A stretch of 33,333 bases of DNA from a virus. Where the stretch lies: the IMG/VR virus record IMGVR_UViG_3300028800_001007, positions 1-33,333 of that record; one strand, given 5' to 3'. Below the pieces are notes generated by a model. The model was not told the origin of the DNA. It was given only the letters and a program-made list of their open reading frames with translations, and searched no databases. How positions within the stretch are numbered: the first letter of the stretch is position 1; each line of letters starts with the position of its first letter. Position numbers and translations under genes: made by a program. Positions 18,209 to 27,597 of this stretch are shown here, piece after piece.

Positions 18209-20962
18209 TTAGATTGAGACGATCGCCGGGTGGGCGAGGCTCAGGTCGTCCCCTGCGCTGTGGGCTTTGGCGACACCGTTGACGGCCCGGGTGACGGTGA
18301 ACGTCTGCGGCCCTGAGCCGCTGATAGCGGTCACCGTCATCTCCTCGCCGCCGACGGTTACGTCGAACGGCATTTCGGCGCTGTCTGTGGTCCACAGCGG
18401 CCCGGAGACGACGGTGACGCTGATTGCCGTTGCGGTGCTCGAGCATCCCAGGTGCAGCCGTGACTCGTCGGTGTCCGCGTGGCCGAATACGGCGTCTTCG
18501 ACGATGCCGATGTCGTAGGGGCTGGCCGGGATGGTGTTCTGCCCGGCGGTGAACAGGAACGTCCCGATGGTTTCGGTGAACCCGGCGGCGAGCTGGTCGA
18601 TACCACCGGGCGGGAGCCACGCGGGGGTGTTGGCGACCTGGACGCGGTCGCCAATGTCTGCGGCCTGGATGTCCGCGAGGATCGCGGCGACTTCAGGCCG
18701 GGCAAGTTCCTCGGTGATCACGGGGTAACGCGGCTCGTCAACGGTGCCGAGGTGCAGCCGCCACCCGGCGGCGTCGCCGAGCTGGCCGTCGGATGCGAGG
18801 TTTTCCGTGACCTGGGTGTCGTACCGGCCGACACCGTCTGGTGGGGCGAGGACGGAGAGGGTGCCGGTTTCCTGCACCTGCCGTGAGGAGGACCCGTCAG
18901 CGTTGGAGACGGTGACGTCGTTGATGGTCCGCTGATCGTCGTCTTCGGGTTCGAGGTCCCCGGCAAGCTGCGCGGCGGTGTAGTCGAGGACGACCGCGGC
19001 GTCCTGGTTCAGCAGGGATGCCCTGGTGCGGTACCCGAGGGAGAGGGCTTGCCTCGGCTCGAACAGCATCCCCTGGTCGGCGGTTTCGCATTCTTGCAGG
19101 AGCGCGGCGAGGGTCTGGATTCCCTGAACGCCCATGGCGACGCTGTCGTCGGGTGGGCCGATGAGCCGTCCGTCGATGCTTTCCTCAAGGCAGAGGCGGT
19201 GGAACCGGTTCCCGGCGGTCTCCCCGGTCCATGCGTTCAGCGGGTCGAGGAGGGTTGTCAGGCTTTCCCACAACGGTTGCACGCTGATGTGGCCGATGGC
19301 GGCGTTCGCGATTGTCGTGGACGGGTTGATCGTTACCTTGGTTACGCGGCCGATCGTCGAGTCGGCCACGGTGTTGCCGATGCTGACGGCAGCACCCGCC
19401 CCGGTTTGCAGGGTGGCTACTGCCCAGGACAGCCCGCTGCCGTCGGGCCGCAGTTCCACCGACACGCGGACATTGATGCCGTTCAGCCCGAACGGGCCGG
19501 TGCTGCTGGTAAACAGGCTGCCGCCGTCGCTGTCGTAGCCGTGCAGCGTCATGCCGCCGCCGCTGTTGTAGACCAGGTCGAGGGTTTTGATTGTGCCTGT
19601 CGTCTGGATCCGGCAGATGACCGCGCCGTTCGTGGTCCCCGCCGGGCCGACAGCGAGGAGGAACCTGACGATGGCGCTGGGCCCGCTGTATGTGGGGACC
19701 GCGCCGATGAGGGTTGCGTTCTGGAGTCCTGGTAGCGCGTCCGAGCACGCGAATGAGGTGTCGGACGCGAGTTGCGGCTTGCCTGAGATTTTCATTGCCG
19801 GGCCGCCGAGCGCGGAGGCTATCGACGTGGCCCCGGTCATGTCCTCGCAGGGCCAGTACGCCACGGGTGCGATGGTGCCGGTCTCGCGGACAAGGGACCG
19901 GTACATGGCGCTGTTGAGGGGGCTGCTGCCCTGGCCTACGCGGCGCAGCACCCCGGATGCTTCGGCGTTGACGTAAACGTCGCTGCCGGTGGAATCCCAC
20001 CGGGCCGGCCAGGATGCCATTTCGCCGTGGAACCGGTAGTCGCGGTCTGAGAGTTCCGCTGTGCCGTTCATGGTCCATGTGTTCGACTGGGCGTCGGTGA
20101 ACGACCCGGCGCCTGCGGTTTGCGCGGTGAAATCCGGTGACGCTTTCGCGGTACCCCCGATTCCGGAGAGCATCGTGAATGAGTAAACGCGGCCCTGGAT
20201 CGAGGAGCCGATACCGGGGCCATAACCGATGGCGACTGGTGCCGTGGAATCAAAGATGCTTGTGGATCCGGACCCGGCGATGACGTCCCCTAGTTGCGTC
20301 CATGTGGTCGTGCCACCGGGTGCGGTGTAGAACGTTACGTCTCCGCTGGTGGTGTTCAGGGTGACGCGCAGCACGAACCGGCCCGCGTATGGGATCGCCA
20401 CGGTGGACCTGGCGTCGTGCGCGGTTGACAGGGTGCCATCGGTGGTGTGCCGGAAAAGAATCGTCCCGTCGCTCTGCGACAGGATGTACCAGGACCGCTC
20501 ATTGCCGGTACTGAGGTATTTGGCGGCGAGCATAGACGACCAGTACTGGGTGAGGCGCATGTCGATGCGGATATCAATGCTGCCCGTGATGGACAACCCG
20601 GCGGTATCAGGGGCGGATACGGAACTGACGTTGTCGTCTTCCATGCGGAGGTACACCGACCCTGCGCCCATCGAAAGCCGCAGGGGGGTGTTCTTGCCGA
20701 TCAGCCCGTAATAAGCGCCGAGAGGGTTGCGGAGGCTGAACCGGCCGTCCCGGTTGTTGACGGTGAAGTCAGCGACGGCCGGGTTGACCTGGGACGCCTC
20801 GTCGGGCCGGCCCCGGGTGATGGCGACGGGGTCGCGCTGGTAAACGTATGAGGAAATGTCGGTCCACGCGCCGTTCATGAGCAGTTCGGCGCGCGGCTGG
20901 ATGATCGCGTTGACCGCAGGGTCGGTGTCGTATGTGTCGGAATACAGGTCGGAGTAAGGCAA
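18209..20962 (-). CDS. Large minor tail protein with lectin-like domains
   Basis: 917 residues, start TTG 20962 after AGGGGG. The first 85 residues (YQRDPVAITRGRPDEASQVN, NNRDGRFSLRNP) match minor tail proteins of actinophages. Two stretches (about 95-290 and 370-600) look like concanavalin/LamG beta-sandwiches: FVLRVTLNTTSGDVTFYTAP in the first, VSVELRPDGSGLSWAVATLQ in the second. The C-terminal part (AVFGHADTDESRLHLG, AISGSGPQTFTVTRAVNGVA) is again beta-rich. It probably forms the tail tip hub and touches the cell surface; the sugar-binding idea is an inference from fold. It is the longest gene of the window. Confidence 0.82.
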   Translation of the reverse strand: MPYSDLYSDTYDTDPAVNAIIQPRAELLMNGAWTDISSYVYQRDPVAITRGRPDEASQVNPAVADFTVNNRDGRFSLRNPLGAYYGLIGKNTPLRLSMGAGSVYLRMEDDNVSSVSAPDTAGLSITGSIDIRIDMRLTQYWSSMLAAKYLSTGNERSWYILSQSDGTILFRHTTDGTLSTAHDARSTVAIPYAGRFVLRVTLNTTSGDVTFYTAPGGTTTWTQLGDVIAGSGSTSIFDSTAPVAIGYGPGIGSSIQGRVYSFTMLSGIGGTAKASPDFTAQTAGAGSFTDAQSNTWTMNGTAELSDRDYRFHGEMASWPARWDSTGSDVYVNAEASGVLRRVGQGSSPLNSAMYRSLVRETGTIAPVAYWPCEDMTGATSIASALGGPAMKISGKPQLASDTSFACSDALPGLQNATLIGAVPTYSGPSAIVRFLLAVGPAGTTNGAVICRIQTTGTIKTLDLVYNSGGGMTLHGYDSDGGSLFTSSTGPFGLNGINVRVSVELRPDGSGLSWAVATLQTGAGAAVSIGNTVADSTIGRVTKVTINPSTTIANAAIGHISVQPLWESLTTLLDPLNAWTGETAGNRFHRLCLEESIDGRLIGPPDDSVAMGVQGIQTLAALLQECETADQGMLFEPRQALSLGYRTRASLLNQDAAVVLDYTAAQLAGDLEPEDDDQRTINDVTVSNADGSSSRQVQETGTLSVLAPPDGVGRYDTQVTENLASDGQLGDAAGWRLHLGTVDEPRYPVITEELARPEVAAILADIQAADIGDRVQVANTPAWLPPGGIDQLAAGFTETIGTFLFTAGQNTIPASPYDIGIVEDAVFGHADTDESRLHLGCSSTATAISVTVVSGPLWTTDSAEMPFDVTVGGEEMTVTAISGSGPQTFTVTRAVNGVAKAHSAGDDLSLAHPAIVSI

Positions 20963-20974
20963 CGGGTGCGCCCC

Positions 20975-22855
20975 CTATTCCAGGTAGGCGTAAAAGAGGT
21001 AGTTGCCGGCTGAACTGATCGAGGACATGGTGTCCCCGACAGACGGCGGCGTTGTGCGGCCGGTGGATGAGGTACCGGCGAATACCGCCGGACTTGAGAT
21101 GCCCGTTCCGATGGAGATCCCAGTAGCGAGGGCCGGGGTTGCCCCCGTGAATGTTGGCATCGTGCCGGACGTTTCAGCGACCATCACCCCGGCGTAGTAG
21201 ATCCCTGAATACTGGGTGATCGCTGACGCGGTGAACGACAATGGGTATCCGGTGCTCACCGCGCCCCAGACGGTCGTGGCGTCGGTCTGGTCGGCGGTTA
21301 CCGCAATGACTTTCAGGTTGTTGTCGAGCAGCACATACCACCCGTGGGTACCGCCGGTTTTCGCGGTGGTGTTCGTGAAGAATGTTGCTTTCTTCACGGT
21401 CACCCCGGCCTGGATGCCGATCGCGGTGACGTACAACGTGCCCGAGGTCAGGGTGGACAGCGCGGTTGTTGCCCTGGTCCTGGGCATTGTCGCTGCGACC
21501 GCCGGGACGGGGTGCGTGTAGTTGTCCTGCTCGCCGCCGAGGTACTGCAACGTCTGGACCGGTTGCAGTGGTGTTGTTGCTGCACTGGCGAACTGGCCCC
21601 CGGCGTAACCGGTGACCTGGGGGGCGATTGTCAGGTCCGTTGCTGGTGCGGCGTCGTGGATGAGGGCCGTGGCGGCGTTGAGCATGCCGCTGCCCAGCCT
21701 GACCGAGTCAGGGAGCCCCGGGCCGGTGCCGGTTGATGCGGTGGCGATTGCGTATTCGGGGGAGCCGCCGCTGGCCCACACGGTTGCAACGAAAACGTTG
21801 ACGTTGTCGAGGACAACGTTGTTGCGGCCGGTCACGCTGATCGCCGCGTAGCCGCCGCCGCCGGAACCGGCGTTCTGCCCGTCGCCGTCGAGGGTCATTC
21901 CGGAGACGATGACGGGGGCCCGGAGGGACTGCCCGGTCACCGAGCTGTTGATGATGTTCAGGCCGTTCTGGTTGTTGCCTTGCGTGCCGCAGCCGATCAG
22001 CGTGCAGGCGTCGAAGTAGTTCGCCGAGCCGACGGTCCGGGACGCGTCGAAAGTGAACCCGTTGGCGGACAGGTCCCCACGGCACAGGAACAGCCGGTTG
22101 TTCGCGCCGAGGATGACCAGGCCGTCACCCGTGCATACCTGGGAGTGGATGTTGCGCAGGCTGCCGTCAGTGCCCGCGTAGTAGAACCCGTCGCTGCCGC
22201 AGTTCTGCAGAATCAGGGTGTCGGCGCAGAGGCCGACCGGGAAGTTGGCGGATGTGAAGTTCGTGTTCGCATAGAGCGCGACACCGCGGCCGGTGGCTTT
22301 GTAGACGCCGACCCGGGAGATTGTCACGGCATCCATGGCGCCCCACCCGGCGATGCCATCAACGCTGGCGGCCGAGCTGGTGCCGTCGATCCACAAGTCG
22401 CGGATGTCGATGCGGTTCACGACCGTGTTCGCCGACCCGGACGACACGATGTCGATGAGGGTTATGACGCCGGACACAGGCAGCCCCCCGGCGGACCACG
22501 CCCCGTTCGGCTTAATGACCGCCCCGTAGTTCGCCCCGGTGCCGCCGCCGGACTGGACAGCGCCGGAGGGGCCGCGCAGGGACACGCCGGGCGGCATCAG
22601 GAGCGGCCCGGACGTCAGGTACTGCCCGTAAGGCAGGTACACGACCTGGCCTGGCGACGCAGCATTCAGGGTGTTGTTGATCGCGGTGGTGTCGTCGTTG
22701 ACGCCGTTGCCGACCGCCCCCCCGACAGCTTTGACGTTCAGGATGTCCGTGGATGCGTTCCAGAGGACGGTGAGGTCACCGCTGATGTTGTTGTGGTCGG
22801 CCACGTGGCCGGTGTCACCGGCCGACCGGTCCGGCGGGATGGTAACTGTCATCAC
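20975..22855 (-). CDS. Tail fibre with pectate-lyase-like beta-helix and duplicated C-terminal domain
   Basis: 626 residues (GTG 22855 or ATG 22852, AGAGG upstream). Residues 40-110 contain VKAVGGAVGNGVNDDTTAIN and GQVVYLPYGQYLTSGP, the start of a right-handed beta-helix of the pectate_lyase_3 type used by tailspikes. The repeating helix coils continue to about residue 430. The last 170 residues (from PRTRATTALSTLTSGTLYVT) form a separate domain that is also present at the end of the 271-residue virion protein near 30.2-31.0 kb. Probably binds, and perhaps cuts, a surface glycan. It lies between tape measure and minor tail genes. Confidence 0.82.
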   Translation of the reverse strand: MMTVTIPPDRSAGDTGHVADHNNISGDLTVLWNASTDILNVKAVGGAVGNGVNDDTTAINNTLNAASPGQVVYLPYGQYLTSGPLLMPPGVSLRGPSGAVQSGGGTGANYGAVIKPNGAWSAGGLPVSGVITLIDIVSSGSANTVVNRIDIRDLWIDGTSSAASVDGIAGWGAMDAVTISRVGVYKATGRGVALYANTNFTSANFPVGLCADTLILQNCGSDGFYYAGTDGSLRNIHSQVCTGDGLVILGANNRLFLCRGDLSANGFTFDASRTVGSANYFDACTLIGCGTQGNNQNGLNIINSSVTGQSLRAPVIVSGMTLDGDGQNAGSGGGGYAAISVTGRNNVVLDNVNVFVATVWASGGSPEYAIATASTGTGPGLPDSVRLGSGMLNAATALIHDAAPATDLTIAPQVTGYAGGQFASAATTPLQPVQTLQYLGGEQDNYTHPVPAVAATMPRTRATTALSTLTSGTLYVTAIGIQAGVTVKKATFFTNTTAKTGGTHGWYVLLDNNLKVIAVTADQTDATTVWGAVSTGYPLSFTASAITQYSGIYYAGVMVAETSGTMPTFTGATPALATGISIGTGISSPAVFAGTSSTGRTTPPSVGDTMSSISSAGNYLFYAYLE

Positions 22856-22863
22856 GGGGCCTC

Positions 22864-24987
22864 TCAGTGACCTAGAACTGTTTGCACGTTGCCGCCTTTG
22901 ATGCGGATGTTTTTACGCAGCCACGTCATGAATTCGTCGCCTGCGTTGCCGCCGACCCATTCGATTTGCAGCTTCCCGCCGCCGTTGCCGCCGCTCATCA
23001 TGCGTTCGGTGTCGGGGTTGGATGCGACGCGTGACCCGGCGGGGATCTGGAGGAGTTCCCGGCCGTGCTCGCCGACCATGGTCCAGCCGGAACGTGCGCC
23101 GCCTCCGGCCGCGCCGATGACGCCGCCGTGGGCCAGGTGCAGGAGCTTGTTCGCGTTCGCCGCCGCACCAGCTGACGTGTAGACCGACGACACGTAGGTG
23201 TAAACCGTTTTGCCTTGCAGGGCGTTGAGTTCCGCGCGTGCTTTGCTGAGCTGGGATGTCAGGTTGGAGATGTCAGCCCGGACGGCAGCTTTCCTGCTCG
23301 CCGGGACTGACGCGAGGGAACGTTTCGCCGCTGCGATCTTGCTTTGCAGGTCCGTGATGTCACCCTTGAGTTTCGCAACTTTCGGCATGTTCGCCAGGTC
23401 AGTTTTCCAGCCTTCAATTTTCGAGTGCGCGTTGTTGAAGAACCCGTTGACGGTGCCTTTGAAGTCGTCGAAGTATTTCGCTGCGGTCTTCAGTTTCGAG
23501 CCGACGCCGGGAACCCATCCGAACGCCGCTGCTGCCCCGTGGACGATTGCCCCTACGACGGTCATCCAGACGTTCACGATGATGTGGAGTTCGTCGAGCC
23601 AGATTTCCGCGAAGGTCAGCACGACGCGGCCGATGACAGAGAACGTGTTCTCGACGATGTCGCGGAAGGTCGCCGACTTCTTCCATGCGATTGTCAGCCC
23701 GGCGGCGAGGGCTGCGATGGCCAGGACGATAATGCTGATCGGGTTTGCGTCGAGGACAACGTCGAGGGCGACTTGTGCTGCTGCCCACAGTTTCGTTGCC
23801 AGTGCGACGGCTTTGACCGCGATCGAGTATGTGGTTGTGAGGGCCAGGAGAACAGCCAGGACCTTGATGGTGTTAACGACGGCGGTCTGGTGTTTCAGCA
23901 GGAACGACACCAGGGACTGCAAGACCGGGATCAATTTCATCCCAATGCCGATCATGAGGGCTTTGACGCCGTCTTCCATTCGTTTCATTTGCACGGCGAA
24001 CGTCTTCTGCGTGGTCGCCCAGGCGGCCCCGAAGCCGTGCGCGCCTTCCGTCAGGCGCGGATACTTCGACAGGAACTTATCCAGCTCGCTGGCCATGATG
24101 TTGATGCCGGTACCAGCTTTTTTCCCGAAAGCGTCTGTCAGGATCGCGCCGACTTTTGCCCCGGTGAACCCGGCCTTTGTCATGTGGGTGACAAGGTCTT
24201 GCATTGCCAGTTGCAGGCCGCCGTGTTGCATGTCCTTGGCCAGGGTGTCCGACTGCAAGCCCAGTTCCTTGAGGGCTGCCGTACCCGTCTTTGCAGGGGA
24301 AGCCAGCGCCTGCACGGCCATCCGCAGGTCAGTTCCGGCCTTGGCCCCCCGGATGTTGTTGTCACCAAATATGGCGAGGGCCGCGCCGACGTCCTTGATG
24401 GACAGGCCGAACCCTTTGACGGTGGCGAGCATCCCCGTGCCGAACGCGTCGGCCAGGTCCTGCATTTTCATGTCACCAGCGCCGACGGTGGCGTTCAGGA
24501 CACCCATTGCCTGGTTGTAGTTCTTCACCCCGGGAATGCCGGAGGCGACTGCCGCAGTGAGTGCGTTGGTGACGTCCACCAGGTCGGCGTGGCCGACGGT
24601 CGCACCCTCGGCGGCGACCTGGACCATGTTCAGGGCACGTTTCGACGTGATCCCCATCGTCGCCATGTTCGACTCGACGTGATACAGCGACTCGGCAAGC
24701 GAATCGGGGTCCTGCCCAACCTTCCCGGCGAGCGCGAGGACACCTTTCTCAAGTCCCGCGATTTTCGACTTGGACACCCCGGCCTGCGTGTTGAGCATCA
24801 TCATCTGGGACTCAAACGTGGATGCCATCTTCACCGACTCGACACCCACGGCAACGAAGGCGGCCCCAGCGATCAGGCCGATTTTGGAGATGGTCTTGCC
24901 GAGGCTCGCCGTCTCAGCTTTCGCCGAGTTCAGGCCGGGCCCGGCCTCGTTCTTGGCGCGGACAAGGATCTCAACGATGTTCGGCAT
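22864..24987 (-). CDS. Tail tape measure protein
   Basis: 707 residues. The N-terminal block (ASTFESQMMMLNTQAGVSKS, ESLYHVESNMATMGITSKRA) is the TP901-type tape measure core. Hydrophobic helices follow (VLAVLLALTTTYSIAVKAVA; ISIIVLAIAALAAGLTIAW), then a coiled coil (DLQSKIAAAKRSLASVPASR) and a Gly-rich end. Using about 0.15 nm per residue, the tail would be roughly 100 nm, a short siphovirus tail. GGAGGAGG lies eight bases before ATG 24987. It directly follows the frameshifted chaperone pair, as usual. Confidence 0.93.
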   Translation of the reverse strand: MPNIVEILVRAKNEAGPGLNSAKAETASLGKTISKIGLIAGAAFVAVGVESVKMASTFESQMMMLNTQAGVSKSKIAGLEKGVLALAGKVGQDPDSLAESLYHVESNMATMGITSKRALNMVQVAAEGATVGHADLVDVTNALTAAVASGIPGVKNYNQAMGVLNATVGAGDMKMQDLADAFGTGMLATVKGFGLSIKDVGAALAIFGDNNIRGAKAGTDLRMAVQALASPAKTGTAALKELGLQSDTLAKDMQHGGLQLAMQDLVTHMTKAGFTGAKVGAILTDAFGKKAGTGINIMASELDKFLSKYPRLTEGAHGFGAAWATTQKTFAVQMKRMEDGVKALMIGIGMKLIPVLQSLVSFLLKHQTAVVNTIKVLAVLLALTTTYSIAVKAVALATKLWAAAQVALDVVLDANPISIIVLAIAALAAGLTIAWKKSATFRDIVENTFSVIGRVVLTFAEIWLDELHIIVNVWMTVVGAIVHGAAAAFGWVPGVGSKLKTAAKYFDDFKGTVNGFFNNAHSKIEGWKTDLANMPKVAKLKGDITDLQSKIAAAKRSLASVPASRKAAVRADISNLTSQLSKARAELNALQGKTVYTYVSSVYTSAGAAANANKLLHLAHGGVIGAAGGGARSGWTMVGEHGRELLQIPAGSRVASNPDTERMMSGGNGGGKLQIEWVGGNAGDEFMTWLRKNIRIKGGNVQTVLGH

Positions 24988-25541
24988 TTAAGCCACCTCC
25001 TCCCTTGGTGTCCCTAGCTGCTCAATGCGCAGCATCCGGATCAGTTCCGCGTCCTCGGCTAGCACCTGGGATGGCAGTGCGTGGAACCGGTCGCACAACC
25101 CCAGGATTGTTTTCGTGTACGTCAGCTCGGCAGGCTCGACGACACACTCTCCAGCCCGAGTGATTCCGCCGGGGAAGTCACGGGCGAGCTGGAGCCTGCG
25201 GGCAAAGGGGGCGCCACATCAGCGATAGCTGAAATCCACGCGTTGACAATGGCCAGGATGAAATCCAGTTCCTGCCCCTGGATTCCCGTGTAGTCCGCCG
25301 GGACCGGGTCGCCGTAAAGGTCTTCAAGGTTCCACGACACCAGCGACTTGCCGAGCATCTCGAACAGGTCTTTGACGCCGCCGGTAGCGGCTGCGGTGTC
25401 TTCCCCGCTGAACTTGTCGGCCATCCCGGTGACCTTGATGAACTCCCCGATGGACAAAGAGCGCGCGACGACTTCGAGGCCGGCCATGTCCGGGTCCTCG
25501 AAAATGAGCTTGTACTGCTTCGGTTCGCGCCGGTAACCCAC
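24988..25541 (-). CDS. Tail assembly chaperone, -1 frameshift fusion product (gpG-T type)
   Basis: After the slippery site at 25209-25203, the -1 frame reads PFARRLQLARDFPGGITRAG, then PAELTYTKTILGLCDRFHAL and SQVLAEDAELIRMLRIEQLG, ending TAA at 24988, one base before the tape measure ATG. The extension has protein-like composition and no start codon or ribosome site of its own, as in lambda gpGT. It chaperones the tape measure during tail tube assembly. About 184 residues in total. Confidence 0.85.
25122..25541 (-). CDS. Tail assembly chaperone, unshifted product (gpG type)
   Basis: 139 residues from GTG 25541, with KLIFEDPDMAGLEVVARSLS and SIGEFIKVTGMADKFSGEDT, typical of the tail chaperone family upstream of tape measures. 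The last 25 residues after the slippery site are Ser/Pro-rich. It is the major product; a minority of ribosomes make the longer fusion. No clear ribosome site; the gene probably depends on coupling with the tail tube gene, which ends three bases upstream. Confidence 0.85.
   Translation of the reverse strand: MGYRREPKQYKLIFEDPDMAGLEVVARSLSIGEFIKVTGMADKFSGEDTAAATGGVKDLFEMLGKSLVSWNLEDLYGDPVPADYTGIQGQELDFILAIVNAWISAIADVAPPLPAGSSSPVTSPAESLGLESVSSSLPS
25203..25209 (-). other. -1 ribosomal slippery heptamer C-CCT-TTG
   Basis: In the chaperone frame the codons are CCC-CCT-TTG. Sliding back one base re-pairs them as CCC and TTT, fitting the X-XXY-YYZ rule. It is the only perfect heptamer of that type I see in the overlap, and it precedes a well-formed -1 frame of about 70 codons. 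Confidence 0.8.
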
Positions 25542-25544
25542 GGG

Positions 25545-25952
25545 TCACGCCCAAGTCGGGACGGTTCCGTCGGCGAGCACGCCGGGGGCTTCCCAGGTGA
25601 GTTCGCCGGTGGCCGCGCGGGTCAGGGAGTAATCGGTGAACAGGGTTTCGTTGGGGAGCGTCTTCGAGTTGACCACCATGGTGACGGTCCGGTTCACCGA
25701 CGTTGACGGCACGGTGGAAAACACGGCGTGCGCCGCGTTGCTGCCGCCGTTGAAAACGCCGTCGAGGGTGACGGAGAAGTCAGCGAGGAGCAGCAGCCGC
25801 TCGTTCGCGGACTTGTCAATGCCGGTGATGTCCTGCACTGCGCGTGGAGTGGAGAACGTCAGGTTGGTGATGTCGTTCTTGATTGCCTGCGGTGAACCGG
25901 TGGAGTCGTCCACAGAGAGGGTGGTCCACCCGAGTCCCGATGCTTTGCTCAC
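25545..25952 (-). CDS. Tail tube protein paralogue (short form)
   Basis: 135 residues from GTG 25952 (GGAGG, GTGA overlap). MSKASGLGWTTLSVDDSTGS and DITGIDKSANERLLLLADFS align with the N-terminal part of the longer tail tube protein at 26389-27597 (TKASGLG, DVTAINKFANERLGGL). Either this is the main tail tube subunit and the longer one a decorated variant, or both mix in the tube. Its place just before the chaperones is the usual site of the major tail protein. Confidence 0.85.
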   Translation of the reverse strand: MSKASGLGWTTLSVDDSTGSPQAIKNDITNLTFSTPRAVQDITGIDKSANERLLLLADFSVTLDGVFNGGSNAAHAVFSTVPSTSVNRTVTMVVNSKTLPNETLFTDYSLTRAATGELTWEAPGVLADGTVPTWA

Positions 25953-26389
25953 ATACCTCCGTTGAATGCTCGCGCCAGGGAGTCCTGGTGCTCGGCGAAG
26001 TCCTCAACCCAGAACTCCGGTTTGGTGTGCTCGACCCGTGGTGTGCCGAGCGGGTTTCCGCGCCAGTCGCCGCCGGTTACGAGGAACCGTTCCTCGCGGT
26101 CGAGCCGGGTCTGGTGCTGGGTGAAGCACTGCTGCCCGGCGGTGAACGTGAACACGGTCAGCCCGTCGGCCCTGCGCGCCTCTGAGAAGCCGCGTGCGCT
26201 GTCGCGGCGGATGTAGCGGGCCTGGCGCTGGCCGAGGTCTGTTGCCTCGTCTACGGCGGTCTGCCAGCCGTTCAGGTGCGACGGGCAGGCGACCTCGTCG
26301 CATGTGGCGGGCCGCCAGTGCGTTGCGAGGGGCGCGACGATCCGGTACGACTTGTACGCCGACGCGCCGAGCTGCGGGACGATGCGCAT
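25949..26389 (-). CDS. Hypothetical tail-region protein, 146 residues
   Basis: Contains ATCDEVACPSHLNGWQTAVD, FTAGQQCFTQHQTRLDREER and RGNPLGTPRVEHTKPEFWVE. I know similar unnamed proteins between tail tube genes of actinophages but no function. Four cysteines and several histidines might bind metal. ATG 26389 overlaps the upstream stop (TGATG). Ends Gly-Gly-Met-stop at the next gene's ribosome site. Confidence 0.72.
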   Translation of the reverse strand: MRIVPQLGASAYKSYRIVAPLATHWRPATCDEVACPSHLNGWQTAVDEATDLGQRQARYIRRDSARGFSEARRADGLTVFTFTAGQQCFTQHQTRLDREERFLVTGGDWRGNPLGTPRVEHTKPEFWVEDFAEHQDSLARAFNGGM

Positions 26390-27597
26390 CAGAACACTTC
26401 CCCGGCGATGAGGTTCCGGGTGAACACCACGGACCAGGACGCCGCCGTGTACCCGGCGGTGCTGACCGCGACGGCCTGGACGAACTCGTTGACCGTGGTG
26501 GCGTTGCTTACGCTGATCCGCTGCGCGGACGGCGCTGCTGTCACCTGCGCGAACGTCATCAGGTCAGCCCACGTCGTGCCGTCCGAGCTGTGCTGGATTT
26601 TGACGGTGATGTCGGTGCCGGTGAACGCGGTCAGTTGCAAGTACGCCTGTGCGCCGAACGCGGTGCCGCCGCCGTTGTCGTTGATGCCGGGCATGACGAC
26701 GACCATCACGTCGTCGAGGTAATGGACTTCGTTAGACGCGGCGGTGCTAAGGACCTGGCCGTTGACCCGGAAGAATGCAGCCGACGCCGGGGCGGTGAAC
26801 GACGCGCTGGCCATCGTCCATGCCGAGGTGCTGTCAGTGATGGACCCGCTGGTTGAGGTAGAACCGGTCGTGGTGCCGGTGTTGTCGTACCAGTTGACCT
26901 GAAGGTTGCAGCTCCGCGCCGACACCGCCGACCGGAACCACGCCTGGACGTAAACACCTTGCCCGGCGACGACCGGGATGCCGTTCGTGAGGATGGCCGC
27001 CGCTGACGAGCTGGCCGCACCCATGTTCCCCGATGCGGCCGACGTCAGTTTCAGGCTGTCTGAGCCGCTGTGAGCCTGGTCGGTTGACGAGACGATCGCC
27101 GGGGTGCCGGTCGTAGCTGCCCATGTGCCGATGCCACCCTCGAAACCTGCGTTCTGCCCAGTCAGGGAGTTCGGCGACGCAAACAGCCCGGCAGTGAGCT
27201 GCTGACCCCATTCAAGGCCGAACCCGTCAGACTGCGCGGCCACATCGAACGTGAGGGAACCGTCAGCGCCGCGCGTGCCGGCGTAGTCGATCTGCTTCGC
27301 CACCAGGCACGCGGCCTGGTGGCCGAACACGGCACCGTGGCAGTAGGTGAGGATCACGTCCGTTGTCGGCAACGCAGACAGCGCGACGTGCTCCGCACCG
27401 GCTGCGGTGTCAAAGAACGTGCTGAAGTCGATTTCGCCGGACCGCAGGCCGCCGAGCCGCTCGTTCGCGAACTTATTGATAGCCGTGACGTCGAGGACGG
27501 CGGGGCCGCCGCTGATTTTCGACAGCGACCCGACGTTCCCGGAAAGGTCATATCCGCCGATGTAAAAGTTGTCGCCGAGGCCGGACGCTTTTGTCAC
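26389..27597 (-). CDS. Tail tube protein with inserted carbohydrate-binding-like domain
   Basis: 402 residues from GTG 27597; an upstream start in the same frame would overlap the preceding gene and adds shadow-like sequence. Residues 1-145 are a tail tube domain (TKASGLGDNFYIGGYDLSGN). Residues 148-301 resemble a CBM_4_9-type jelly roll: NAGFEGGIGTWAATTGTPAI, HSGSDSLKLTSAASG, YVQAWFRSA, ASFTAPASAAFFRVN, VHYLDDVMV. Residues 312-402 (AQAYLQLTAFTGTDITVKIQ) return to tail-protein sequence seen in relatives without the insert. Such a domain would stud the tail surface and could bind host or environmental sugars. Confidence 0.82.
   Translation of the reverse strand: MTKASGLGDNFYIGGYDLSGNVGSLSKISGGPAVLDVTAINKFANERLGGLRSGEIDFSTFFDTAAGAEHVALSALPTTDVILTYCHGAVFGHQAACLVAKQIDYAGTRGADGSLTFDVAAQSDGFGLEWGQQLTAGLFASPNSLTGQNAGFEGGIGTWAATTGTPAIVSSTDQAHSGSDSLKLTSAASGNMGAASSSAAAILTNGIPVVAGQGVYVQAWFRSAVSARSCNLQVNWYDNTGTTTGSTSTSGSITDSTSAWTMASASFTAPASAAFFRVNGQVLSTAASNEVHYLDDVMVVVMPGINDNGGGTAFGAQAYLQLTAFTGTDITVKIQHSSDGTTWADLMTFAQVTAAPSAQRISVSNATTVNEFVQAVAVSTAGYTAASWSVVFTRNLIAGEVF

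Noticed and set aside
23344-25017. 557-codon plus-strand frame opposite the tape measure gene
   Set aside because: Antisense shadow. The minus strand encodes a clear tape measure with ribosome site and correct neighbours.
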